From contig DASTCC010000169.1 of the NCBI GenBank assembly GCA_035711465.1, positions 1-11,120 of the forward strand: DNA of 11,120 nt, in the 5' to 3' direction. A program made the translations under genes and the position numbers. The notes beneath the pieces were generated by a model. That model saw only the letters and a list, made by a program, of their open reading frames with translations, was not told where the DNA came from and did no database searches. This DNA is from DASTCC01 sp035711465. Lineage in GTDB: Bacteria > Acidobacteriota > Vicinamibacteria > Vicinamibacterales > SCN-69-37. The stretch's first letter is position 1; every line of letters starts with the position of its first letter. Positions 1 to 6,106 of the stretch are shown piece by piece.

Positions 1-25
1 AGCCCGCAGCCCGCAGCCCGCAGCC
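1..25. repeat. Heptamer tandem repeat, unit AGCCCGC, about 3.6 copies
   Basis: Three perfect AGCCCGC units and a partial fourth run from the left edge of the window up to the stop codon of the minus-strand permease; the last base is shared with that stop codon. The array may continue beyond the window. The same heptamer recurs at 9599-9612, and other 7-bp-period arrays lie in other gaps. Its role is unknown. Confidence 0.85.
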
Positions 26-2673
26 TAGTCCCGCAACGCCCCAACCGGATCCACCCTTGCCGCCTGTGAGGCGGGCACCAGCGTCGCGAGGAACGCGATG
101 AAGGCGAGCGCGAGCGTGATCAACGCGAACAGCGACGGCTCGGCGGTGATGACGCCGAGCAGCGCGCTTTCCATCAGCCGCGCCAGCGCAATGCCGATCG
201 CCAGGCCGATCGCGATCCCGATCGCCGCCAGCTTCGTGCCCTGGCCGATCGTCAGGCGGAGCACGTGGCCGCGCGTCGCGCCGAGCGCCATGCGCACGCC
301 GATCTCGGCGCGGCGCTGCGCGACGTAGTGCGACATCACGCCGTAGATGCCGAACGTCGCCAGCGCCATCGCCAGCAGACCGAACGCCGCCATCAGGCCG
401 CCGATGAACCGGATGCCGGTGGTCCGCTCGCGCAGCGCCGTCGGCATCGTCGCGATGTCATACGCCGGCTGCGACGGATCGACGCGCGCAATCGCGGCGC
501 GCAGGCCGGGCAGCAGCGACTCGGGATCGCCGTTGCCGCGCGCCATCAGATAGACGTTGCTCGTCGACGCCTGCAGCGCCGGCACGTAGACCGTCGGCGC
601 CCGGCGATTCGCGAACCAGTCGTCGATGATGTCGCCGGCGACGCCGACGATCGTCGTCCACTCTTCGGCGTCCTCGTCGAGCTTGACGCGCTTGCCGATC
701 GCATCGGTGTCCGGATAGAACCGTTTGGCGAGCGACTCGCTGACGACCGCGACGCGTTCGCGGCCGCTGCGATCGGAGTCCGAGATCGTCCGGCCGCGGA
801 GCATCGGGATCGACATCGTCGAGAAGTAGTCGGCCGAGATCGCGCGGTAGTTGACCAGCGGCCAGCGGCCGTCGTCCGACGTCGCGCCTTCGAGAATGAA
901 GTCGGTCCGCGATCCGGAGCTCGACGTCGGCGCGAGATTCGTCGTCGCCACGCTGGTGACGCCTGGCGCCGCCCTGGCTTCCAGCAGCAGGCGATCGATG
1001 AACTGCTGGCGGCTCGCCGCGTCCGGATAGACGGCGGCCGGCAGCCGCATGCGCATCCGCAGGAGCGGCGTGGGATCGTAGCCCTGCGGACCGTTGGCGA
1101 GGCGGTGGCTGCTGGCCGCGGCCAGGCCGGAGAGCACGAGCAGCGGCAGCGCGAGCGCGACCTGCGCGACGACCAGGACGCGCCGCAGCCGGCTTCGCGC
1201 CGCGCCGGCCGTGGCCGACCGGCCGCCGTCGCGAAGCGCCGACGTCAGCTGCGGCCGCGACACTTGCAGCGCCGGCAGCAGCCCGAAGATTACGGCGGTC
1301 ACGAGCGCGGCGACGAACGTGAACAGCGCGACGCGCGAGTCGATGCCCATCACGGTCCATCCGGGGACGAAGCGAATCAGCGTCGCCGGCATCGCCGACT
1401 TGAGCAGCCCGAACGCGATCCACGCCACCGCGAGCGCCGCCGGTACGGACAGCACGGCAATCACCACCGCCTCGAGCAGCAGCTGCCGCACCAGCTGCCA
1501 CCGGCCCGCGCCGATCGCCAGGCGGACCGCGATCTCGCGCTGACGTTCGGCGCCGCGCGCGAGCAGGAGATTGGCGACGTTGACGCAGCCGATCAGCAGC
1601 ACCAGAATCGCCGCTGCCTGCCATAGCCCGAGGATGCGCGGCAGGCCGAAGTCCACCAGCGCCTCGGTGAACGTCCGGACGATCAGATCGAGATCGCGCG
1701 TCGCAGCGGGATGGTCGCGCTTGATCTGCGCGTAGCGCGTCGTCATCTCCGCCTGGACGTCGTCAAGCGTCGCGCCCGGCGCGAGCTCGGCGATGACGGT
1801 GAGGTAGTGACTTTCGCGGTTGGCGGCTTCCTCCGCGTTGAACGCGCGCGGCGCCCAGATCTGCGTCCCGTTCGGGAAGTCGAATTTCGCCGGCGCGACG
1901 CCGATGACGTCGTAGCTCTCGCCGTCCAGCCGCACCTGCTTGCCGACGATGTTCGGATCGGCGCCGAAGCGGCGGTGCCACAAGCCCTCGCCGAGTATCG
2001 CGACGCGATGGTTGCCCCAGATCGCATCCGCCGGCGCGAAGTCGCGGCCCATCGCGGGCGAGGCTGAAAGCATCGCGAAGAAGTCCGGCGACACCCGCGT
2101 GCCCTGCACGGCCTCGGGCTGATCGCCGCCGGCGATGTTCACGTCCCACCAGGACGTCACCGTCAGCCGGCTCACCGTGCGCGGCTTGTTCGAGGCGAAG
2201 TCCAGATAGTTGGCCGGCGAGACGGATTCCTGCGGATACGGATCCTCGGCGGAGTTCTCCGAGAAGACGACGAGGCGATCGACGCCCGGGAAGGTGAACG
2301 GCCGGAGCAGCAGCGAGTCGATCATGCCGAAGGTCGCGGCGTTCGATCCCAGACCGAGCGCCAGCGTGGCGACGATGACGGCGGCGACGAGCGGTTGACG
2401 GAGAAACGATCGGAACGCGAACGTGATTTCCTTGAGCATGATGCTGGCTCCCGCCGGAACGAGACCGGCGATGGCGTCGCGCGCCGCGTCGGTCGCGAGG
2501 ACGATCGTCTGCCCCCAATACCAGAGCGCCGCGGTGATGCGGCCCGAGGCGGCGGCCCGGGCGTTGTGCTCTTCGCCGAGATCCCCGAGCGTCACGTCCC
2601 GCCACCGCTCGTCACGAATCACCGCGCGGACGAGGCGCTCGGCGTGACGCGGCGGGGAAGCGGGACGACTCAC
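25..2673 (-). CDS. ADOP-family duplicated FtsX/MacB-type ABC permease with N-terminal prefix domain
   Basis: An 882-residue membrane protein with two tandem MacB/FtsX permease halves, as in the acidobacterial duplicated orphan permease family; no ATPase is encoded nearby and the substrate is unknown. Residues 1-75 form a soluble permease-prefix segment (R-rich start, GDLGEEH near 30-36, WYWGQ near 51-55). Hydrophobic segments lie near 94-114, 352-373, 402-425, 448-468, 498-520, 756-780, 812-835 and 846-868. Each half carries the hallmark RxxEIxVRxAxGA motif (RQREIAVRLAIGA at 378-390, RRAEIGVRMALGA at 787-799). Large extracytoplasmic MacB-like domains fall between TM1 and TM2 and between TM5 and TM6. 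I chose the GTG start at 2673 because it overlaps the PadR stop by four bases (GTGA) and begins the prefix domain. The frame stays open upstream to 3024, but only as a shadow of padR. It is probably expressed from the PadR-regulated promoter by translational coupling. Confidence 0.93.
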   Translation of the reverse strand: MSRPASPPRHAERLVRAVIRDERWRDVTLGDLGEEHNARAAASGRITAALWYWGQTIVLATDAARDAIAGLVPAGASIMLKEITFAFRSFLRQPLVAAVIVATLALGLGSNAATFGMIDSLLLRPFTFPGVDRLVVFSENSAEDPYPQESVSPANYLDFASNKPRTVSRLTVTSWWDVNIAGGDQPEAVQGTRVSPDFFAMLSASPAMGRDFAPADAIWGNHRVAILGEGLWHRRFGADPNIVGKQVRLDGESYDVIGVAPAKFDFPNGTQIWAPRAFNAEEAANRESHYLTVIAELAPGATLDDVQAEMTTRYAQIKRDHPAATRDLDLIVRTFTEALVDFGLPRILGLWQAAAILVLLIGCVNVANLLLARGAERQREIAVRLAIGAGRWQLVRQLLLEAVVIAVLSVPAALAVAWIAFGLLKSAMPATLIRFVPGWTVMGIDSRVALFTFVAALVTAVIFGLLPALQVSRPQLTSALRDGGRSATAGAARSRLRRVLVVAQVALALPLLVLSGLAAASSHRLANGPQGYDPTPLLRMRMRLPAAVYPDAASRQQFIDRLLLEARAAPGVTSVATTNLAPTSSSGSRTDFILEGATSDDGRWPLVNYRAISADYFSTMSIPMLRGRTISDSDRSGRERVAVVSESLAKRFYPDTDAIGKRVKLDEDAEEWTTIVGVAGDIIDDWFANRRAPTVYVPALQASTSNVYLMARGNGDPESLLPGLRAAIARVDPSQPAYDIATMPTALRERTTGIRFIGGLMAAFGLLAMALATFGIYGVMSHYVAQRRAEIGVRMALGATRGHVLRLTIGQGTKLAAIGIAIGLAIGIALARLMESALLGVITAEPSLFALITLALAFIAFLATLVPASQAARVDPVGALRD

Positions 2674-3005
2674 CGGCGTTCCAGCAGCGACTCCAGGCCC
2701 TGGGCCATCGTCGCCATCGCCGCCCGAGCGGCGCGAAGCGCGTCGAGGCCGACCGGAGTTACCGAGTAATAGCGGCGGGCGCGCCCGCCGCGCGCCGCCA
2801 TCGGCGCGCTCATACGCGACTTGACGATGCCCTTGGCTTCGAGGCGGTCGAGCGACGTGAACAGCGCGCCCCGGGCCACGTGCCGGCCGCTCTTTTCGAG
2901 CAGCACTTCGCGGATGGGGACGGTATAAGCGTCCTCGCCGCACTGCAGGATGGCGAGCAGGATGAACTGCTCGAATTCCCCGAGATATCTGGAGTTTTCG
3001 GCCAT
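2670..3005 (-). CDS. PadR-family transcriptional repressor
   Basis: A 111-residue winged-helix regulator of the PadR family, of the type habitually placed before ADOP permeases in Acidobacteria. The N-terminal helix begins LGEFEQFILLAIL (8-20). The likely recognition helix is ALFTSLDRLEAKGIV (47-61), the basic wing is RARRYYSVTPVG (75-86), and the C-terminal helix for dimerisation is 87-110. The start at 3005 is preferred over an in-frame ATG at 3014. The 3014 start lies inside the operator and its -10 box, whereas 3005 sits seven bases after TACAAT, which fits a leaderless message. It overlaps the permease gene by four bases, so the two should be co-translated. It probably represses its own operon by binding the inverted repeat at 3012-3037. 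The ligand is unknown. Confidence 0.93.
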   Translation of the reverse strand: MAENSRYLGEFEQFILLAILQCGEDAYTVPIREVLLEKSGRHVARGALFTSLDRLEAKGIVKSRMSAPMAARGGRARRYYSVTPVGLDALRAARAAMATMAQGLESLLERR

Positions 3006-3011
3006 GGCCTG

Positions 3012-3037
3012 CATTGTAGTCCATTACGACTACATTG
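3012..3037. promoter_or_regulatory. PadR operator: TGTAGTC-N6-GACTACA inverted repeat
   Basis: TGTAGTC (3015-3021) and GACTACA (3028-3034) are perfect 7-bp arms around a 6-bp spacer. Pairing continues outward for two further positions after one mismatch, so 12 of 13 arm positions match across 26 bp. The site covers the -10 box of padR, as expected for an autorepressor. That PadR binds here is inferred from position and symmetry. Confidence 0.75.
3013..3018 (-). promoter_or_regulatory. -10 element (TACAAT) of the padR-permease operon
   Basis: On the minus strand TACAAT matches the sigma-70 -10 consensus at five of six positions. It is followed by seven bases and then the ATG of padR, leaving no room for a Shine-Dalgarno sequence, so the message is probably leaderless. 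No good -35 box is seen at 17 bp; TTGCCT (3039-3044) lies 20 bp upstream. The box is buried in the PadR operator. Confidence 0.6.
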
Positions 3038-3075
3038 AAGGCAAAGTTCGCTGACTCGCGCTATCGCGCTCGCGG

Positions 3076-3097
3076 CCTGGGGCTTGGGGCTTGGGGC
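3076..3097. repeat. Heptamer tandem repeat, unit GGGGCTT, about 3 copies
   Basis: Two perfect GGGGCTT units and a partial third (GGGGC) occupy 3079-3097, with a degenerate CCT before them. Read on the other strand the unit is AAGCCCC, related to the other heptamers of the window. It lies between the two divergent promoters, the only array found here in an upstream rather than a downstream position. Confidence 0.7.
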
Positions 3098-3113
3098 GCA
3101 GCTCTCGCGGCTC

Positions 3114-3135
3114 GGCGCAAGCGTAAGATTGCGCC
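3114..3135. promoter_or_regulatory. Perfect inverted repeat over the -10 box of the second permease gene
   Basis: GGCGCAA (3114-3120) and TTGCGCC (3129-3135) are perfect 7-bp complementary arms separated by eight bases. The spacer and first base of the right arm contain TAAGAT (3124-3129), a -10-like hexamer that ends seven bases before the ATG at 3137. If the transcript is leaderless, the repeat is not transcribed, so it would act as a DNA operator rather than an RNA hairpin. Its sequence differs from the PadR operator 80 bp away, which implies another regulator. No clear -35 box is seen. Confidence 0.6.
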
Positions 3136-3136
3136 C

Positions 3137-5641
3137 ATGCGCGACATCTGGTACGCCCTTCGGCGCCTCCGCGCGGCGCCGATGTTCACGCTGTTCTCGA
3201 TCGTCACGCTGGCGCTCGGCATCGGCGCCACGACGGCGATCTATTCGATCGTCAAGACCGCGCTCGCGCCACCAGCCGGAATTCAGGACGTCGATTCAAT
3301 CGTCAGCCTCTGGCACTATCCCGGCGGCGGTATGCCGTTGCGCTCGTTCTCGCGCGACGACTTTCTCGATCTGCGCGCCCGGCAGACGACGATGACCGAC
3401 GTGATCGCGTGGCGCCAGGTGCGACTCGCGGTCGCGGCCGATGGGCGAAGTCAGACCGCCCTCGGCGAGATCGTCTCGGCCAACTACTTCGCCACGCTCG
3501 GCGTGCAACCGTTGCACGGCCGCCTGCTGCAGCCAGCCGACGATGCGCCCGGAGCGCCGCGGGTCGTCGCGATCAGCTTCCGCACCTGGCAACGGATGTT
3601 CGACGGCCGTCCGGACGCCGTTGGACGCGACGTCAAGGTCAACGGCGAGACGTTTCAGATCGTCGGCGTCGCGCCGCCAGCCTTCAAGGGCGTCTTCAAC
3701 CACGGCCTGGTGGCCAGCCTGGCGTGGGTGCCGATGGGGACCGCAGCGCTGTTTCCCGAGAGCGGCGTCGACCGGCCTGATCGGGACAGCCGATCGCTCC
3801 AATTGATGGCGCGGTTGCGCCCCGGGCGCACGGTAGCGGAAGTCGGGGCCGAGGTCGCGGCCATCGGCAAGCAACTCGACCGTGACTACCCGCTCGGCCT
3901 GGAGCTCGAACGGCGAATCCAGTCCGCCTACAACACCAGCCGCCCGTGGGCCGCTCAGCACATCACCGAGGTACACGTCGGGCCTGGCTACACATCCGAT
4001 CTCGTCGCCGGGCTCGGCGCTGGAATGCTCGGCGCGGCCTTGCTGGTGCTGTTGGTGGCGTGCACCAATCTCGCCAACCTGATGCTGGCACGCACCTCGA
4101 ACCGGGCCCAGGAATTCGGCGTCCGTTTGGCGCTCGGCGCGTCGCGATGGCGCCTCGTGCGCGAAAGCCTCACGGAGACGCTGATCGTCGCATCCATCGG
4201 TGGCTTCGCCGGCATCGGCGTCGCGCGCATGCTGATCGTCTCTGTCGGCCAGGAGGTGCCTTTCGGCGCTGGCAGCCTGCTGATCGAACCGCGACTCGAT
4301 CTGAGTGCGCTGCTCGTCGCACTCGGCGCCGGCGTGTTCGCGCTCCTGGTCGCGGGTCTCGTGCCTGCCTGGCACGGGGCGAAGGCGGATGTCCGGCAGG
4401 CGATTGCGTCGGGGGCCTCGAACGCAGCGCTGCCGCGCTGGCGCGGCCGGCGGATGCTCATCACTGCACAAGTCTCGATCTCGATGCTGCTCGTGGCGAT
4501 GGCCGCGCAGTTCATCAGTCAGGTCCGCGCCAGCAGCCTGCTCGACGGCGGTTTCGATCTGGATCGCATCGCGGTCGGCGAGATCGACTTCGTGGGTCAA
4601 CGGGTGGACGCGGCCCGTGTCCGCGCGATCGTCGATCGTGTGGTGACGCGGCTGGCTGTCACACCGGGCATCGAGGCCGCATCGGCCTCGACAGGCCTGC
4701 CGGTTGGTATCTCGACACCCGGCGCCTATGTCCGCGAGAGCGAGTCAACGAACGAGAAGGCCGTGCGCTCCTTCCCCCAACTCGTGATCGCCACGCCGTC
4801 GATTTTTCGCACGCTGGGCGTCCAGCTCGTCCGAGGGCGTGCGTTCGATGCACGCGACCTCTCGAGCGCCGACGCCGTCGTCGTAGTCAACGAGACCGTC
4901 GCCCGACAGATGTTCGGGCGCGTCGACGTCATCGGACAGTCGATCCTCGTGCAGCAGAGAGATTGGGTTGGCGGACCGAAGCACGCCAGCCGACGCCGGA
5001 CGATCGTCGGCATCGTCGAGGATTCCGACGCCGGGTCGGTCGGACGTCGCGATCCGGAGTCCGGCGTAATCTACGTGCCGTTCGATGAGTCTCTTGATCG
5101 GCCGGTCACGTTCAGCGCGCGCACCGCCGGCGATCCGGCCGATGCGGTGGGTGCGTTGCGGAGCGTCCTCGGAGAAGTCGCGCCGGATCTCGCGGTGGCT
5201 CAGATCGGCACGGGCCGTCGCATCGCCGGCCCGTCGATCCTCTTCGGCCAGATTACCGCGACCCTGTCCGGCACGCTCGGCGTCTTCGCCTTGATCCTCG
5301 CCCTCGCCGGTCTCTACGGCGTGTTGTCGCACGTGGTCGCCAACCGGCGTCGAGAGATCGGCGTGCGCATGGCGCTCGGCGGCACTCCGGCCAACATGCG
5401 GCGGATGGTGCTTCGCGAGGGTTTGAGCCCGGTGGTGCTCGGCGTGATCGCCGGCGCGACGATTGCCATCATCGCCCGCTACTCGCTGCGCCCGATGTTC
5501 GTGCAGCTGTTGCCAACCGTCGACGCGTTCGCGCTCGGCCTGGTGCCGCTCCTGCTCATCACCGCCGGCATCGTCGCCTGCTACCTGCCGGCGCGGCGCG
5601 CGTCGGCGGTCGATCCGAACGTTGCTTTAAGGGCCGAGTAA
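3137..5641 (+). CDS. ADOP-family duplicated FtsX/MacB-type ABC permease, no prefix domain
   Basis: An 834-residue duplicated orphan permease of the same family as its divergent neighbour, but lacking the soluble prefix. It begins directly with the juxtamembrane helix and TM1 (17-37). Other hydrophobic segments lie near 290-313, 343-367, 388-410, 440-460, 706-731, 762-783 and 796-818. The two hallmark motifs are RAQEFGVRLALGA (323-335, with F in place of I) and RRREIGVRMALGG (737-749). The protein ends in the family-typical VDPNVALR. The frame is open from 3035, but the upstream part crosses the heptamer repeat and operator and has no family features, so ATG 3137 is the start. Its leaderless-type promoter carries its own inverted repeat. 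No ATPase partner is encoded in the window; the substrate is unknown. Confidence 0.93.
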   Translation: MRDIWYALRRLRAAPMFTLFSIVTLALGIGATTAIYSIVKTALAPPAGIQDVDSIVSLWHYPGGGMPLRSFSRDDFLDLRARQTTMTDVIAWRQVRLAVAADGRSQTALGEIVSANYFATLGVQPLHGRLLQPADDAPGAPRVVAISFRTWQRMFDGRPDAVGRDVKVNGETFQIVGVAPPAFKGVFNHGLVASLAWVPMGTAALFPESGVDRPDRDSRSLQLMARLRPGRTVAEVGAEVAAIGKQLDRDYPLGLELERRIQSAYNTSRPWAAQHITEVHVGPGYTSDLVAGLGAGMLGAALLVLLVACTNLANLMLARTSNRAQEFGVRLALGASRWRLVRESLTETLIVASIGGFAGIGVARMLIVSVGQEVPFGAGSLLIEPRLDLSALLVALGAGVFALLVAGLVPAWHGAKADVRQAIASGASNAALPRWRGRRMLITAQVSISMLLVAMAAQFISQVRASSLLDGGFDLDRIAVGEIDFVGQRVDAARVRAIVDRVVTRLAVTPGIEAASASTGLPVGISTPGAYVRESESTNEKAVRSFPQLVIATPSIFRTLGVQLVRGRAFDARDLSSADAVVVVNETVARQMFGRVDVIGQSILVQQRDWVGGPKHASRRRTIVGIVEDSDAGSVGRRDPESGVIYVPFDESLDRPVTFSARTAGDPADAVGALRSVLGEVAPDLAVAQIGTGRRIAGPSILFGQITATLSGTLGVFALILALAGLYGVLSHVVANRRREIGVRMALGGTPANMRRMVLREGLSPVVLGVIAGATIAIIARYSLRPMFVQLLPTVDAFALGLVPLLLITAGIVACYLPARRASAVDPNVALRAE

Positions 5642-5670
5642 GGGTCCGTGCGGTCGCAGCCGCGAAGCGT

Positions 5671-5985
5671 TCATTTCGCCAGTTGTCCAATGAACGCTCT
5701 GAACACCGCCGCGTCGTTCGCCGGCAGGTCTTCGAACTTCACGGCGAATCCTTGACCTGGCTCGACGTAGACGACAGTACCGGTGAGCGACATCGAGAAG
5801 TTCTGACCGAACGAGACCGTCACGGTGGTCTGCTCGCCGGGCTTGGGCGCCGAGGTCAAGCTCTGCACGAAGCAGCCGCCGGTGCTGATGTCGCTGATGC
5901 GGCACTCGGTTGCGCCGGAGGCGCCCGACCAGCGCCCTTCGAAGGGCTTCGTCACTCGTTCATGCTGCCGTCGCTCGGATCCCAC
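5671..5985 (-). CDS. PilZ-domain cyclic-di-GMP-binding protein
   Basis: A small single-domain PilZ protein of 104 residues from the chosen start. Both c-di-GMP contact motifs are intact: RRQHER (RxxxR at 6-10) and DISTGG (D/NxSxxG at 32-37). The rest follows the PilZ beta-barrel pattern to the end. Such proteins are c-di-GMP receptors that act on pili, secretion, motility or polysaccharide through a partner. I prefer the GTG at 5985 because GGGGAG lies eight bases upstream and the RxxxR motif then falls at the extreme N terminus, as is common. A longer reading from GTG 6036 (121 residues) adds a Gly/Arg-rich leader encoded by two inverted repeats and is less likely. It is convergent with the permease (29-bp gap) and divergent from a pilus/secretion ATPase, a possible functional partner. 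Confidence 0.88.
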   Translation of the reverse strand: MGSERRQHERVTKPFEGRWSGASGATECRISDISTGGCFVQSLTSAPKPGEQTTVTVSFGQNFSMSLTGTVVYVEPGQGFAVKFEDLPANDAAVFRAFIGQLAK

Positions 5986-5999
5986 AGTGCCGACTCCCC

Positions 6000-6040
6000 G
6001 GGCCTCAGGCCCTCCGCCACGCGCGTGTTGGGTCACGCGC
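6000..6040. promoter_or_regulatory. Two adjacent perfect inverted repeats in the PilZ gene leader
   Basis: GGGCCT-C-AGGCCC (6000-6012) and GCGCGTG-N6-CACGCGC (6021-6040) follow each other directly upstream of the PilZ Shine-Dalgarno sequence. If transcription starts upstream they would form two stable hairpins in the leader, the first touching the ribosome site; alternatively they are operator sites. Both roles are inference. Confidence 0.4.
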
Positions 6041-6070
6041 CGAAATGGAAACTCCGGTTACCTCGGTCGG

Positions 6071-6099
6071 TTGGAGAGTACCACGGCGATTCGTAGGAT
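6071..6099 (+). promoter_or_regulatory. Sigma-70-like promoter of the GspE/PilB-type ATPase gene
   Basis: TTGGAG (6071-6076), a 17-bp spacer, and TAGGAT (6094-6099), followed by seven bases and the ATG at 6107. Spacing is ideal and the -10 matches four of six consensus positions, while the -35 keeps only TTG. The geometry predicts a leaderless transcript, and no Shine-Dalgarno sequence is present. Confidence 0.5.
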
Positions 6100-6106
6100 G
6101 GGCCTC

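Noticed and set aside
1..25. CRISPR or attachment-site reading of the short repeats
   Set aside because: Units are only 7 bp with no spacers, no cas genes, no integrase and no tRNA nearby.
265..1626. A 453-codon plus-strand open frame opposite the first permease
   Set aside because: Arg-rich nonsense-like translation; the minus strand encodes conserved FtsX motifs across the same interval.
2674..3024. N-terminal extension of the first permease through the whole padR gene
   Set aside because: The extra 117 residues are an out-of-frame reading of padR; the GTG at 2673 overlapping the padR stop is a far better start.
3035..3136. N-terminal extension of the second permease from 3035
   Set aside because: It crosses the heptamer repeat and the inverted repeat and has no family features; the promoter geometry supports ATG 3137.
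3296..4600. A 434-codon open frame antisense to the second permease
   Set aside because: Low-complexity composition rich in Arg, Asp and His and no motif; a shadow of the permease gene.
5642..5680. Bidirectional terminator between the convergent permease and PilZ genes
   Set aside because: Only a 5-bp stem (GCGAA/TTCGC) that runs into the PilZ coding end, without T tracts; not enough to call.
5825..6106. N-terminal extension of the ATPase into the PilZ gene
   Set aside because: It is antisense to the conserved PilZ motifs and lies upstream of the predicted promoter.
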